DNA of 64,000 nucleotides, from the NCBI GenBank assembly GCA_050084985.1, contig JBITNC010000001.1:209870001-209934000 (forward strand). The letters are read 5' to 3'. The notes under the pieces are model-generated. The model saw only the letters and a list, made by a program, of their open reading frames with translations, searched no databases and was not told the origin of the DNA. Position 1 is the first letter of the stretch. The number at the start of each line of letters is the position of its first letter. Positions 1-12,830 of this stretch are shown in pieces. This DNA comes from Nageia nagi. Lineage: Eukaryota; Pinophyta. The translations under genes and the position numbers were made by a program.

Positions 1-589
1 CTAATCTTGAAAGGGTGATTTTTTCTTCCTTTTAGAAAATGCCTTAATAGATCTATAAATTTAGACCATGTGATTTAGTACTTACTATAAAAGTACACTA
101 CCTAAGGGAGTCACATAATTACTATAGCTTTATTCATTTTCTATGAATAGTCCCATAAATAGGAAGAACTTATCTCTTTAAAAATTAGATTATCAAGTTA
201 TTAGAGTTGCTATTCCTTGGTAATCCCAATAGTGGAAAGGAGGAGTGATGCTTCTTGAACCTTGAAAGCTTTTCTTTTCTACAAAAATTGCTTTATAACA
301 CTCTAGAAAAGAATACTCTATCTTCCATGGTAGTGTATGGTAGCTTTTGAGAATAAATCCAAAGGAATGGAGAGCTTGGTTATGTCCCAATTGACTCTCA
401 AGTCTTTATATATTTTAACCTCATAATATTTCAAACTACATTTAGAATTCTATCAAAACACTTAAAAATAATCTTTTGAAGTATATCTCAATTTTTGGTA
501 AATCCATTCATAGTTTCTCCTTAATGTATTCATGTCAAATACTTGTCACTTAGGAAGAAAGTGCCTAAGTGATATTTCTTGGTCCCTAT
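1..589. other. Unassigned AT-rich sequence left of element H
   Basis: I see no coding frame, RNA gene or terminal-repeat signature here. Homology between the two LTRs of element H begins only near 590. About 420 bp that open the right LTR (6436-6855) therefore have no counterpart on this side. This stretch is either a younger insertion that replaced the start of the left LTR or sequence across a deletion breakpoint. Confidence 0.4.
546..572. repeat. Short perfect inverted repeat (hairpin)
   Basis: Two 9-bp arms, TCACTTAGG and CCTAAGTGA, are exact reverse complements separated by 9 bases. It lies about 20 bp before the point where H LTR homology starts, so it may mark a junction or transposon end. 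It may equally be chance in such AT-rich DNA. Confidence 0.4.
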
Positions 590-3087
590 AAAGAGAGTTT
601 TATCTATACCCTTGTATATATGCAATCATGAAGCCATACAAACCACTTTCAAATGAAGCTTTCATAGATCTTACCCATGTACCCATTTTTGGTAGGTCTT
701 ACAATCCTTATGACCCATGAAATGATCATATCCTATCAAGTGACTAACCTATTCTTTTGATGCCCTTTTATGTATATCTTATGTTCACTATAAATATATT
801 ACTAGGTTACATAAGGGCATTTAATAATAAATTCATAGGCCTCTCTTAATGAAAAACCCTTCATAATAAACTTTGGGTAAAAATTTCCTAATATATTCTA
901 TGTAATATTGCCCACAAGGTCACATTTAGGTAAGGGTCAATCTGATACATTTGATTATATTTTTTTATACTCATTGATCCATAAAACACATCTTTTTTAG
1001 CTACACATTAATAAGTCATTTAAACTAATTTTTTTTGATATCTCTATTGGTCACTTCATGTGATTATAGGAGGCCAAGAAGGTGAGACATTGAGTTTAAA
1101 CAAGTTGCAGGTACATCAACATAAAGAAGCCTATGGAAATCCCAACTAACAAACTTCCCCTTTAGGCCATTGTTTGATTAGGAGTTTAATGAATGATGAG
1201 CATTTTTTTATCCTCATGGAAAGGTATTTTATCAAATAAATCATTCATAACAATGAAGCTCTCTTTGATGAACACTTCATAAACCTTTTCATTTTTTCAA
1301 TTATCACCTATCTTAATAGAGATATTTGGATCAAATCTCACTTACAATAACTTCCAATGATAAATTAGTTAGGAATTATTATAATTTATGGTATAGAAGG
1401 GGTGAAATTCATTAAATAGGATTTGGTTCAATAATAATAATATAATATATGGAATATGGTATTAATAACAAAAAGGTTAATAAATTTATTTAAGTTTGCT
1501 TATGGAATTTAAAAAAGCCCTAAAATTGAATTTATTAATGAAAGTAAAGGATACATAGAGTATGATAATTTTTGGGAACATCTTTAATATAGAGTTAAGG
1601 GAAAATAGATATTCCTATTGAGTTAACTAGACTTAGATGTATAAGAATAGAGGATGTATGGAATATGGTAGATCTTTAAACTTATTTGTATTCAAACATG
1701 GTATTTATTGAAAAGGCCCATTGATGAATTTTTTTTTCTTATTTTTTTAGGATAAACCTTCTTTTTAATCTTGGGTGAATGTTATTAAGTCCCTTAATAA
1801 CATTATAATCTATGGAAAAGGAAGGGATGTGGTTTCAACAAGGCATAAAACCTCTTGAGATCATAAGTATAGAGTATAATGGTGTACAACAATTTATTGA
1901 ATGCAGTGATGCATGTTACATAGTGGTCATACAAAGAGATTTCCTAATCCTCACATTCTTATAAACCATTCTTAATACTTATGACCACTCACTCTTGAAA
2001 TCTTGGGAAGTTCATGAAAAAAATATGGCACGAGAGAAGAAGACCTCTCCCTACCATAAAGCTCATTCGATGAGAAGTATACAAATGATGTATTTGATTT
2101 ATTTGGTTATAAAGATATTATTTTGATATAATAATCATGTAAGGGAAATAACTAACATATCCTTCAAAAATTATGAATATTTTATTCTAAATCTCAACAT
2201 AAAGATGTAGAGTATAGGATTTGGAAAGTACCTTTAAGATGAATAAACAATATTGAAGTAAAGTATCATGTTAATACATGATTAGAGATATGGATGCAAA
2301 AAAATTCCTAATTAAATAGTCAATATAGTATAGTAAGATAAATTAATCATAGTTTAATTCCATAATTATAACTTTGATTGCTTGCAAGGATTTCAACATA
2401 ATATTAATGGTTCTAGAGACTATTGAAAAATTAATAGGATGTGTTAGAATTTTAAATAAATTTGGAGATAAGTACTTCAAAGAAATTATAACTAAGAAAT
2501 TTTTATGAAAGGTGAACCTATACTATCAATTATAGAATGAATGATTATGGAGTATAGGTATTCAAAAAATAATTAAGTACAAAATTCTTAGAATCCAAAG
2601 CAATGAAATGTTAGACCTAAGTCTTAACATGGGAAGTGAATCTAAACAATCCCTTATATTATTTAAGGTATACCATTTACAAATTATGTGTAAAAAGAGG
2701 ATATAGGTATTTTAGTAATCCATCAAAATAAAAATATTTACAAATAATGGAAGTCTTATATTGGGAATCAAAAAAATGAGTAAATAAAATAAATTGAAAA
2801 AGTCCTCAAATTTTGAAATAAAGCAATCATGATAATGAATACATCAATCAAATAAAAATGGAACATGATCATCATATGGAACTACTCAAAATAATGGTAG
2901 GATTGCATGGTGAATGTACAATAATACTTACCTAAGTAAGGTGGTATCTAGTTACAGTGTGAAGAACATCATCATATAATCCATGTGGGATAAAAGATTT
3001 ACAAGTAATGGTCTACCAATAAGGATTATTTCAAAAAAAATTGGGTCTAAAATTTTTGGGTTAAGTATAGAGTAGGGTAGCTTTACA
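590..3087 (+). repeat. 5' LTR of element H (5'-truncated)
   Basis: It aligns collinearly with 6855-9264. The 3' border is set by ...CTTTACA at 3087, immediately followed by the primer binding site. Divergence from the right LTR is about 10% over most of the length. A tract of about 430 bp starting near 1130 is almost identical to the other LTR, which suggests gene conversion. The 5' border is not a clean LTR terminus. Confidence 0.8.
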
Positions 3088-3088
3088 T

Positions 3089-3100
3089 TGGTATTAGAGC
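3089..3100 (+). promoter_or_regulatory. Primer binding site of element H (initiator Met-tRNA type)
   Basis: TGGTATTAGAGC differs by one C-to-T change from the usual plant initiator-Met-tRNA site TGGTATCAGAGC. It begins one or two bases after the 5' LTR end. It fixes the orientation of the element and the LTR boundary. Confidence 0.85.
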
Positions 3101-3193
3101 AAGTGTTGGTTAGAAATCGGGGTGAAGTAGTAAATAATAAATAGTCCTAACTTATTATTTCTCATCTTGTAGGAAACCTTAGAACACATCAAG

Positions 3194-5400
3194 ATGGGAT
3201 GGTCTTGGACCTGGTTACCTACATAATTTGATATTTTTTCCAACATTGATGATACACTTTCATATTATGGATTATGGAATACTTTAATAAATGATACTCT
3301 AAAGCTTGAAAGAGAAATAATTAATGTACAATGAGTCAGATCCCAAGAATTATCCAAGCAAACTAGGGAAAGATACCTTTCTTCAATACAACAAATTAGA
3401 AAGTAGATTTCTAGAAGAAATGAGTACTTAGCGAAGCATAGAAGAAGTTATATTTTTGGAATACATTATAAGTGAAACAAGAGTTCTTCATGATAATTAA
3501 GATTGAGAATTTGTACTTAAAGACATCATAATTTTTAAGAGTGCAATTTTCCTTCCTTTGGAAGAAAATCCTATCCAAGTCACACATCCACCTACTATTA
3601 GGCTAAACCATGAAATGAATTTGTGGATGGTGATTGAGAAATTAAATTCCATGAGTGCTAAGGTACACATGGAAGAGCTATGGTTTATCAAAGGGATAGA
3701 GTGCATAATGGAATAAGTCTAAGAAAATATTCTACTATGTTATGTAATGAAAATATCATCAATAAAGTTCTTATTTTGCTTAAAGTATGATAATGTAACT
3801 TAGAAATTTAGAATAAATCTTAAATGCATATGTTGTTTATTCTAATATGGAAAGAAAAAATAGGTATATAAAAGGGAAGAAATTCCAAAAGAAAATAAAA
3901 TAAGAAATCCTTAACAACCTTATATAAGTGAATGATGATATCTCCTTGCAAAGCTTTTTGGATATAAAAAAGAAAATAGGAAATAAAAAGCTACAAGAAG
4001 TAGCCATTCAAGATAAAGGAAACAAAAAGAAGATCAAAGAACCTAACTAGATAAGGATAGATAATAATTGCAAGTAGTGTATAAAAATATTCTTATGAGT
4101 GGATTAAAAAAACTAGAATATTGAATATCCAATAAGAAGTTATGTATTGAGAGCATTTATACCCTTAAAAGAGAATCTAATAATATACTAAAGACATTAT
4201 TGAGGTATATTGTGGTTGAAAAGGTGCAATACAATATTGCCATTTAAAATTTATGCTTATGATACCACATCCTATCCAACTAGTTAAAACTTCTTAAAAT
4301 TTCATCACTTATATAAACATAGGGTTAAATAACTAATAATGAATAATGCACAAGATGCAACCTATTATGGAGAATGAATATTTATGAAAATAGTTAAAGA
4401 ATGCTAAAGAACAAATAAGGAACCTCCAAAGGGAAAAAGAATAATGTGAAAATATTTGGAATTATGTCTCTACATAATGAAATAAGTTTATGATTGACCT
4501 CATTGACATGTAGTGGAAGCTAATCAAACAAATTCAAAGTGTACAAGAATAAGCATTCACACACCTTAGAGCCTCCCTATAGGAGACAAAAAATGAATAA
4601 TTCATGCTCAAAGGTATGAAAAATTATTACTTCAACATGGTATTAGGGTCTCTTTGGTGTCATCAAGGTCACCTAATAATAAGGTTGATAAATAAGATGA
4701 AACCCAAATGGAGAGCTAAATGGGGAAAAGTTCTCTTTTTCTAGAACTATTAATTTATTCAAATAAAGGATTAGTCTATTTTTAAATATTTGTGTTTGTA
4801 CTCTCAAAATATGATGTGTGAATGTAGAGAAATGATTTAAAAGTTAATGGTTACTTAATTATTTTTTTGGTTTGAGCTATAAGTTTTAGCGAGAAAATGG
4901 TAATAAATCAATAGAAAACACAGTAGTACTTCACATGAGTAGAAGCTTTATAAGAATGTATCATGAAGAAGTTTTAGTAAGAAAGATATCATTTGATATT
5001 GAAAATGCTTTCCTACAAAAATAATTGATAATTGAAGGAAAATGAAGAAAATATCTTAGGATTTAGAGAGATATTATGAATCAAGAAAAGGTCATAATAA
5101 TGATTAAATGAAATCAATTGGCAATAGAATATGAAAGTTCTCTTATCCAAGAATAGGAACTTTAGGAGTAAGTTTAGTCTATTCAAGAGAAAGCATTGAT
5201 GAGTATTAGTACTTCTCTTTAGAAGATTGAGTTTTGGAAGTAGAAAACTCAAGAATATGAAAAACTTCTAGCTCATTTTGGGATAAACATATCCCAAAAT
5301 ATGATAACAAACCCTAATGAAGGAAGTTTAGGTAATGTCAAACTTTCAAAGCTAAGAATGAATATGGATGTATCCCTTAATCATAAATGCTTTGTCAATA
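3194..5400 (+). pseudogene. Decayed coiled-coil-like ORF(s) inside element H
   Basis: I do not recognise the family. From the ATG at 3194, and again at about 4400-4630 and 5080-5290, the plus strand reads as Glu/Lys/Gln/Leu-rich helices typical of a coiled coil. These include NAKEQIRNLQREKE near 4400 and SIQEKALMSISTSL near 5170. The frames are interrupted by many TAA and TAG codons, most of them where Gln (CAA or CAG) would suit the heptad pattern, so C-to-T decay explains them. The segment near 5080 lies in another frame from the first two, so at least one indel has occurred. The position just after the primer binding site fits a gag-like or accessory product of a non-autonomous element. 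There is no zinc knuckle, protease or pol motif. Confidence 0.45.
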
Positions 5401-6423
5401 TTTTAAATCAATAGTATAGAAGTGATTATCATTTATTGTTAGTATTATTTTGAAAGAATAACTCTTTTAGAAGTGTTACTGATGATTTTGTTTTAAGTTC
5501 TATGATAAAAAAGGATATAAATCAATTTTTTTAAGGGTTATTGATCCAAATTTTATGCCTAATAGATCCAAAAAAGTAAATAGATAACAAAAATATTATA
5601 TAAATCTCACATGAATAAGGGTGAGATAACATTTATATTTCAAAATATCAGGTAAGGATCTGTTGCAACCAACAAGTTAGCTACAATTTTTATGACTCAT
5701 TCATATATTTTTTTTTATGAAAAGTGATGATTTTATGATGAAAATTAGAAGTAAAACACCATGATGAGAAAGTTGTTACTTTTTAAATACATTTGGATTC
5801 CCAAGATATGGGCAAGGGATTTTAGACTATTGGGGATACTAATCGATAAATATGGGTATGTTAGTCATCTTACCTAAGGATATAGGGGTAATAATCAAGA
5901 AATTTGCACTATATTATATGAGGATATAGGTTGAATTCATTTCTTTGCCATGTTTTAATTACTAGAAATTATGGTTATTCTATGGATGATGTGGTTTATC
6001 CATAATTTAGTGGAAGATATATTCATATATTGAATGAACTTATTTTAGATTAGCACCATATTGGGTGATATGGACCCCAAGCTGAAACTAAAACTTAATG
6101 TTATAGTCAAATGGGATTTTATGATTGATTGGTTAGTAGATAGCAATGGTGGGACCATGTTGAGATGTTCAACCTAATCTATGTAGGATTATGGTGATGA
6201 AAACTATAAATAAAGGGGTTAATCGATTCTCATATTTGATCAACTTAACCCACTTGACCATCAACTAGCCATTGACACAAACTCAAGTTGGATCATCTTA
6301 ATGTCTCTTGAAAATGTTGAATCTGATGCAAGAATTTGATGTACTACATTATTTCATGATGTGTATTTTTAGGTATTTTGAAGAATAAAGAAGAAAGAAA
6401 CATAAAGGACTATGTTATTCCTT
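5401..6423. other. Internal region of element H without recognisable coding
   Basis: This 1-kb AT-rich stretch lies between the coiled-coil-like remnant and the polypurine tract. I see no domain, repeat or RNA gene. By position it corresponds to a 3' untranslated or deleted pol region. Confidence 0.4.
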
Positions 6424-6435
6424 AGAGGGGGAGTA
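6424..6435 (+). promoter_or_regulatory. Polypurine tract of element H
   Basis: AGAGGGGGAGTA sits directly before the LTR start TGTAACAACC at 6436. This is the expected plus-strand primer for reverse transcription and it confirms the start of the right LTR. Confidence 0.85.
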
Positions 6436-9264
6436 TGTAACAACCCCATTACACCTTCATTATTGAATGATTCCTAAAATTTTGTAATGATACATTAAAT
6501 TTTGTTACTTTCCAAAATTCAAATATGAATGGGAACATGAGTTGACTGATAAAATATGATTATATATAATATTTGTGATAAATTGATGTTGTCTTTGATA
6601 TTTTGTGTGATATAGGATATAGGTTGAATTAATGAAAGAATCAAGACATAGATCCCAAGGAACCAAGATGAGTAATTATGGGAACAAATGGGTAAGAGTG
6701 AGGAAATGATTAACATTGAATTGCTAACAAACTCATAAGGACCTTCACAAATCATAAGTTGCACATCATAATTTTGTATTTCAATCCTTGTGATATGTGT
6801 GATGCTCAAATATGTGTGAGTGCACTCTAAAAAATCTTACCTTGCAAGATGAAGAGATCTATACCCTTGTATATCTATGCAATCATGAAGCCATAGAAAT
6901 CATTTTCAAATGAATCTTTCATAGAAATTACCCATGTACTCATTTTGGGCAAGTTGTATGATCCTTACAACCCATGAAATGATCACATACTATCAAAAGA
7001 CTAACCTATTTTTTTATGCCTCTTTTATGTATATCTTGTGCTCATCACATATGTATGACTAATTTCCATAAGGGACTTTAATAATAAATTCATAGGCCAC
7101 TCTTAATGAGCACCCTTCATAGCAACATTCAAATCAAAATTTTCTAATCTATTCTATGTAATACCACCCACAAGGTTATGTTTAGGTAAGGATCAAGATG
7201 ATACATTTGATTATTATTTTTTATACTCATTGATCCATACAACACATCTTATGTGGCTAATTGGACACTTCATGTGAATATAAGAGGCCAAGAAGGCATG
7301 ACATTGAGTTGAAACAAGCCATAGGTATATCAATATAAAGGAGCCTATGGAAATCCCAACTAACAAACTTCCCTTGAGGCCATTGTTTGATTAGGAGTTT
7401 AATGAATGATGAGGCATTTTTTTATCCTCATGGGAAGGTATTTTATCAAATAAATCATTCATAACAATGAAGCTCTCTTTGATGAACACTTCATAAACCC
7501 TTTCATTTTTTCAATTATCACCTATCTTAATAGAGATATTTGGATCAAATCTCACTTACAATAACTTCCAATGATAAATTAGTTAGGAATTATTATAATT
7601 TATGGTATAGAAGGGGTGAAATTCATTAAATAGGATTTGGTTCAGTAATAATAATATAATATATGGAATATGGTATTAATAACAAAAAGGTTAATAAATT
7701 TATTTAAGTTTGCTTATGGAATTTAAAAAAGCCCCTAAAATTGAATTTATTAATGAAAGTAAAGGATACATAGTATGATAATTTTTGGGAACATATTTGA
7801 TATAGATTTAAAGGAAAATAGATATTCCTATTGAGTTAACTAGACTTAGATGTATAAGAATAGAGGATGTATGGAATATGGTAGGTTTTTAAAACTTATT
7901 TGTATTCAAACATGGTATTTATTGTAAAGGCCCATTGATGATTTTTTTTTTAGGATATACCTTATTTTGAATCTTGGGTGAATGTTATTAAGTACCTTAA
8001 TAACATTATACTCTATGGTCAAGAAAGGGAGGTAGCTTCAACAAGGCATAAAACCTTCTAAGATAATAAGTATAATGGTGTACAACAATTTACTAAATGA
8101 AGTGATGCATGTTACATAGTGGTCATAAAAAGATATGTCTTGATCCTTACATGCTCATAAACAATTCTTAATACTTATGACCACTCACTCTTGAAATCTT
8201 GGGAAGTTCATGAAATGAATATGGCGTGAGAGAAGAAGACCTCTCCCTACCATAAAGCTCATTTGATGGGAAGTATAGAAATGATGTATTTGATTTATTT
8301 GGTTCTAATGATATTATTTTAATATAATAATTATGGAAGAGCAATAGATAACATAACCTTCAAAAATTATGAACATTGTATTCTATATCTCAACACAAAG
8401 ATGTAGAGTATAGGATTTGGAAAGTACCTTTGAGATGAATAAACAATATTGAAGTAAAGGATCATGTTAATACATAATTAGAGATATGGATGCAAAAAAA
8501 TTCCTAATTAAATAGTCAATATAGTATAGTAAGATAAATTAATCATATTTTAATTACATAATTATAACTTTTATTGCATGCAAGGATTTCAACATAATCA
8601 TTAATGGTTCTAGAGACTAATGAAAATTTAATAGGATGTGTTAGAATTTTAAATAAATTTGGAGATAAGTACTTCAAAGAGGTTAGACCTAATACATTGT
8701 TATGAAAGGTGAACATATACAATCAATTATAGAATGAATTATTATTGAGTATAAGTATTCCAAAAATAATTAATTATGCAATTCTTAGAATGCAAAATGA
8801 TAAAATGCTAGACTTAAGTATTGACATGGTAAGTGCATCTAAATAATCCCTTCTAGGATTTAAGGTATTTACAAATTATATATAAAAAGAGGATACAAGT
8901 ATTTTAATCTATTTAAATAGAAATCATGGAAGTCTTAGATTAGGAATCAACAAATGAGTTAGTAAAATAAATTGAAAAATTCTTCAAAATTCAAAATAAC
9001 ATAATCATGATAATGAATGCATTACTCAAATAAAATTAAAGAAAAATCATCATGGGGAATCACTCGTAACCAAGGTAGGATTTCATGGTGAATGTACCAT
9101 GATACTTACCTAAGGAAGGTGGTATCTAGGTAAAGTATAAAGATCATCATCATAGAGTCCATGTGGGATAAAATATTTGCAAGTAATTGTCTACTTGCAA
9201 GGATTATTCAAAAAATATTGGGTATAAAATTTTGGGGTTAACTATAGATTAGGGTAGTGTTAAA
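6436..9264 (+). repeat. 3' LTR of element H (2.83 kb)
   Basis: It starts TGTAACAACC after the polypurine tract. Its end, near GTGTTAAA at 9264, was placed by alignment with the left LTR end at 3087. From 6855 onward it matches the left LTR. The first 420 bp are present only in this copy. No coding sequence is seen inside. At 2.83 kb it is long for an LTR, although shorter than those of element B. Confidence 0.8.
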
Positions 9265-10300
9265 ATTATTTGTTATAATTATATATTATATTATTATTTA
9301 TATTATTTTGGATTCATTGTTGCTATAATATTTATAATTGTTTTAATGTTTGTGCTTAGTATTTATTAATTAAGGGTCACAAATAATAGTCAATAATCCC
9401 CTTATAATATTTTCACTTTCATGCTCTTCTAATTCCTTCCATAAATATTTTAATATATTCAAAATTTAAGACACAATTCATATATATTATTTATATCATG
9501 TTTACTAAGTCAAATACACCTACATCCATCTATTAGAAGAAATAAAAAATTTAAAATATTATTTAGAGTGATATTAATAATATCCAAGAAATCATAATTG
9601 AATCTCATTTAATCATCTTGATTAAATTTTCAAGATATAGCATTGGTTATCATGCTTATTGCTTCATGTTAACATAGGTAGATATTTGACTTGATCACAC
9701 TTTTCTCATTATCTCATTTTATCTACTAAAACTATGCAAAGGATAAACTTAATGCAATTAGACCAAAGTAAAATGCACACTATCTAATTAAAGTGTGATT
9801 ATCCCTCTATATGTTTAGGGAATTTATGATAGGATAAATGAAATTCAATTAGCTTGATGTTAATTTTCTAGAGTAGTTATGAAAATAGTTGCCAAATGCT
9901 CATTTTTGAAGAAAAAAAGGTAATGTGACAACTCAATTTGCATATAGAGGAAATAATATATCCAATGGTGGAGTTGTTATTTCATTTGGATACCTATAAA
10001 AAAATTTATAACATTTGTAATATATGAGAATTTATTGTTTTAATTATTTTTTTAATTGAAAATTTAGTGTTTGTAAATGAATGTTCATCATGTGTAGTTT
10101 TATTGTTCAAGAGTGGTTTATGGATAAAATAGAAAAATAAATGAAGTGTAAAAAAAGGAATGAGGTAGAGGTTATTATTTAGTATGTGTAATCATAAAAG
10201 AATGAGTGGAAAGTTATAATAAAGAATTGTCAGATAAAATGCTTTAGTATGTATAGCCAAAAAATAATAATAGCCAAAAATTTGAGAGAGTGTTTTTGTT
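9265..10300. other. Unassigned AT-rich sequence
   Basis: The stretch is rich in A/T runs and I find no ORF, domain, RNA gene or clear repeat. It starts immediately after the right LTR of H, so its first five bases should carry H's target duplication. The left copy cannot be compared because that side is truncated. Confidence 0.4.
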
Positions 10301-11200
10301 GATGAGAGAATGTGTGAGAGGTGTTGTTGAAGAATGATCAATGAAAAAGTTGCATGTTAGTTGTTTCTATTGTTATTAATTTGTTTTCCATGTTAGGTAT
10401 ATGATAGTTAGAGAATGAAGGCATCGAAGCATGAAAATAAATGTAATCAAAGATTATATGTGGGGGTTGTACAAATGAATGACCTATAATAAGTACACTA
10501 GATAGAGTAGAGCATAATACTAGTAATGGTTATGAAGAGTTTAATTATCAATGTTAGGTAAAAGACAATGATCAATAGTAGTAAGAAACATAATTAAACA
10601 TATGAACTATAGAGTATTGTAGTGAGAGGACTTTAGTAGACTATGATACTAAGCAAACTAAGATAGATTGGCAATGAGGGAAGAACAAAGGCTATGAATA
10701 TTGATTGCACATTTCTAATAAGGTTAGCTAGGATTATGAAGAATAATGAGATAGACCATTAAGAGTGTTTGAGACAAGCTTGATATTCTTATCAAAATAA
10801 CCATTCCATTATTTTTTCAAGTGGATACTTGACAATAAGCATTGGTGCTCCTTGCAGTGGGTGGTATAGAACTTAGGGTTTAGTTCTCCTTCTAGTTGGT
10901 GCTAGTAAAGTAAGGGTTGCTGCTCCTTCTAGTTTGTATTGGTAAATATTCATAAAGTTAATGCTTTATATTGGCTAGATTTGGACCATGATCCAAGTAG
11001 TCTTATATAGGAACATAGCCATATTAGTGAACCTCATTATATCTTGTGTTATGTGATGCTTCCTTGATGTGCTTGCTCTATTTTATTTTAGTTTTCTATT
11101 GCATTATTTCAAGTATTTTTGGTTTGAATTTTTAAATTTTAATACTTTAATTCACTCACACTCTTAGTTTCATTATGTAACTAACATCACTATCATTGTA
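10301..11200 (+). repeat. Copia-type LTR remnant
   Basis: The stretch has the texture of a plus-oriented copia LTR. A TATA-like box sits within CTTATATAGGAAC (about 11012), followed by a U5-like segment and an end of TAACTAACA near 11187. A short tandem motif with GCTCCTTCTAGTTGGTGC occurs around 10850-10945. No partner LTR is visible in the window. It abuts the truncated minus-strand copia pol at 11236, so it may be a separate truncated element. Borders are uncertain. Confidence 0.4.
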
Positions 11201-11235
11201 GCTTATAAGTTCCATTTTTTCTACATGAGAATAAT

Positions 11236-12830
11236 GGATACATAAATTGATGGTGCCTTCCCCATATTTCAGAATTTATTTGGAAACCTTCATCCATAAA
11301 ACTAAATTATTATTCATATATATAGATAATATTGATACAAAAAAATATATATTAGGCCTATTGTTACAATGAAACATAAGGCTACCTACAATTCTCCTAA
11401 ATTTTGTTGCATTAGCTTGTAGAGCACCATCATCTTTGCAAAGTAACTCTTCATGAGCTACATGATTAAAAATAGAGGTGAAATTATCCATTTCATAATT
11501 TATAAGCATGCCTCTTTCACACTTTCTTTGGTAAATAAAAATTTAATCTTGACATTGGTGTACCTCCATACCAAGAAAGTACCTCATGAGGATTAGATCC
11601 TTCATATCAAACTCATGCATCAAAACAATTTTGAACTTATCATTCATGATGAAATCACCTATCATATAAATTACATCATCAACATAAAGAGAAACAAGCA
11701 ACATATGATTACCTTATCTCTTTATGTATAGTGCTAGCTCATTTTTGCTTCTAATTAGCCCAAACTTTTGGAAGTTGTTATCACTCTAGGTGTACCAAGA
11801 TCTTGTAGCTTGCTTGAAGTCATACATGGCCTTTTTGAGCTTGTACACATGCTTCTCTTTTCATTGCACTTGCAATCCTTGAGGTTGTTGCACATAAACC
11901 TCTTCATCCAAATAGCCATTTAATAATGTATGTTTTACATCCATGTGATGTAATTTCTAATGCTTTGGGGCTTCCAATGAAAGATGCATTATCATTATTT
12001 CTTACCTTGCAACCAAGGAAAAAGTCTCTTAATAATCCACTCCATATTTTTGTATGAACCCTTTGGCAAACAACCTTGCTTTTTACCTCTCAATATTCCC
12101 ATGACTATTATATTTTATTTTCTAAACCCACTTGGAGGCTACATATCTCTTTCCTTTTGGAAACTCATAAAGTTTTCAAGTATCATTCTTTTCAATTTAT
12201 TGAAGATCTTCTTGTATGGTATTCAACCACACATTTTTTGTACAATCTTCCTCATAACAAGTTGTATAAAAAGTATAAATAACAACCTTTTGGGCTATAC
12301 ATAATGCATAATTAACCATCTCCTCCTTTTGTTAATTATCCACTTCCATATCATTAAATTGCTTGACAAATTTCTCCATCTCATGAAATTGAATTCTAGT
12401 AAGCCTTTGATAAAAATTTGGATCTAAAATTTGTGAAGGAGGATACTTTTGGAAATGATTGTAACCTTGTTTTGTATTGGTTACTTCTTCCATCATATTA
12501 AGAGAAGCTCCACTTGAAGGAGAAGTTAAAGTGGACTTGGAGTTGTTGGAGGGAATTGATGAAGGACTTGGAGGCATAATTTGAATATTTTAAAGATAAT
12601 TACATATTTTGAGATAAATATTGTTCAAATGTGAATTATTTTCTTAGTTGGTCACTTTTCCTACAACATCCACCATACATTTTTGTTTTTTCTCCATAGA
12701 CTTTCCCCTCTTCAAAAACAATATCCTTGGATACAATTATCTTTCTAGTTTTGGGATTGTCAAGATTATATTTTTTACTCTCTTCACTATAGATAATAAA
12801 CATAATTTAACCTAACAATTTGTGATATAT
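11236..12830 (-). pseudogene. Element I: decayed Ty1/copia pol (integrase C-terminus, reverse transcriptase, RNase H start)
   Basis: Read on the minus strand, domains appear in copia order. About 12640-12820 encodes the end of integrase and the following linker (residues like SKKYNLDNPKTRKIIVSKD). About 12330-12580 is a Ser/Pro-rich spacer. About 11240-12100 is reverse transcriptase, with a recognisable LLNGYLDEEVYVQQP stretch near 11900 and the catalytic YVDD at 11675-11686. Positions 11276-11509 continue into the region before RNase H (KFRRIVGSLMFHCNNRPNI). Several stops and shifts break it. Gag, protease and the integrase core are absent on the upstream (higher-coordinate) side, and no LTR could be paired. 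It is a dead fragment whose lower-coordinate end abuts the copia LTR remnant. Confidence 0.85.

Larger units (their letters stand above)
590..9264 (+). mobile_element. Element H: Ty3/gypsy-type LTR retrotransposon, probably non-autonomous
   Basis: Two long direct repeats (590-3087 and 6436-9264) flank a 3.35-kb internal region. A primer binding site like the 3' end of initiator Met-tRNA follows the left repeat, and a purine-rich tract precedes the right repeat. Together these fix the element on the plus strand. The LTR starts TGTAACAACCCC, a start common in plant Ty3/gypsy LTRs. No reverse transcriptase, RNase H or integrase motif can be found in any frame of the internal part, only a decayed coiled-coil-like ORF. 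That suggests a large retrotransposon derivative mobilised in trans, or an element that lost pol. The first 420 bp of the left LTR are missing. Confidence 0.8.

Noticed and set aside
6519-6809. A 96-codon minus-strand ORF
   Set aside because: It lies in the 5' part of the right LTR of H, is Ile/Ser-rich and has no recognisable motif. It is consistent with an AT-rich chance frame.
11984-12304. A 106-codon plus-strand ORF
   Set aside because: It lies opposite the copia reverse transcriptase and linker of element I, which is the real coding strand.
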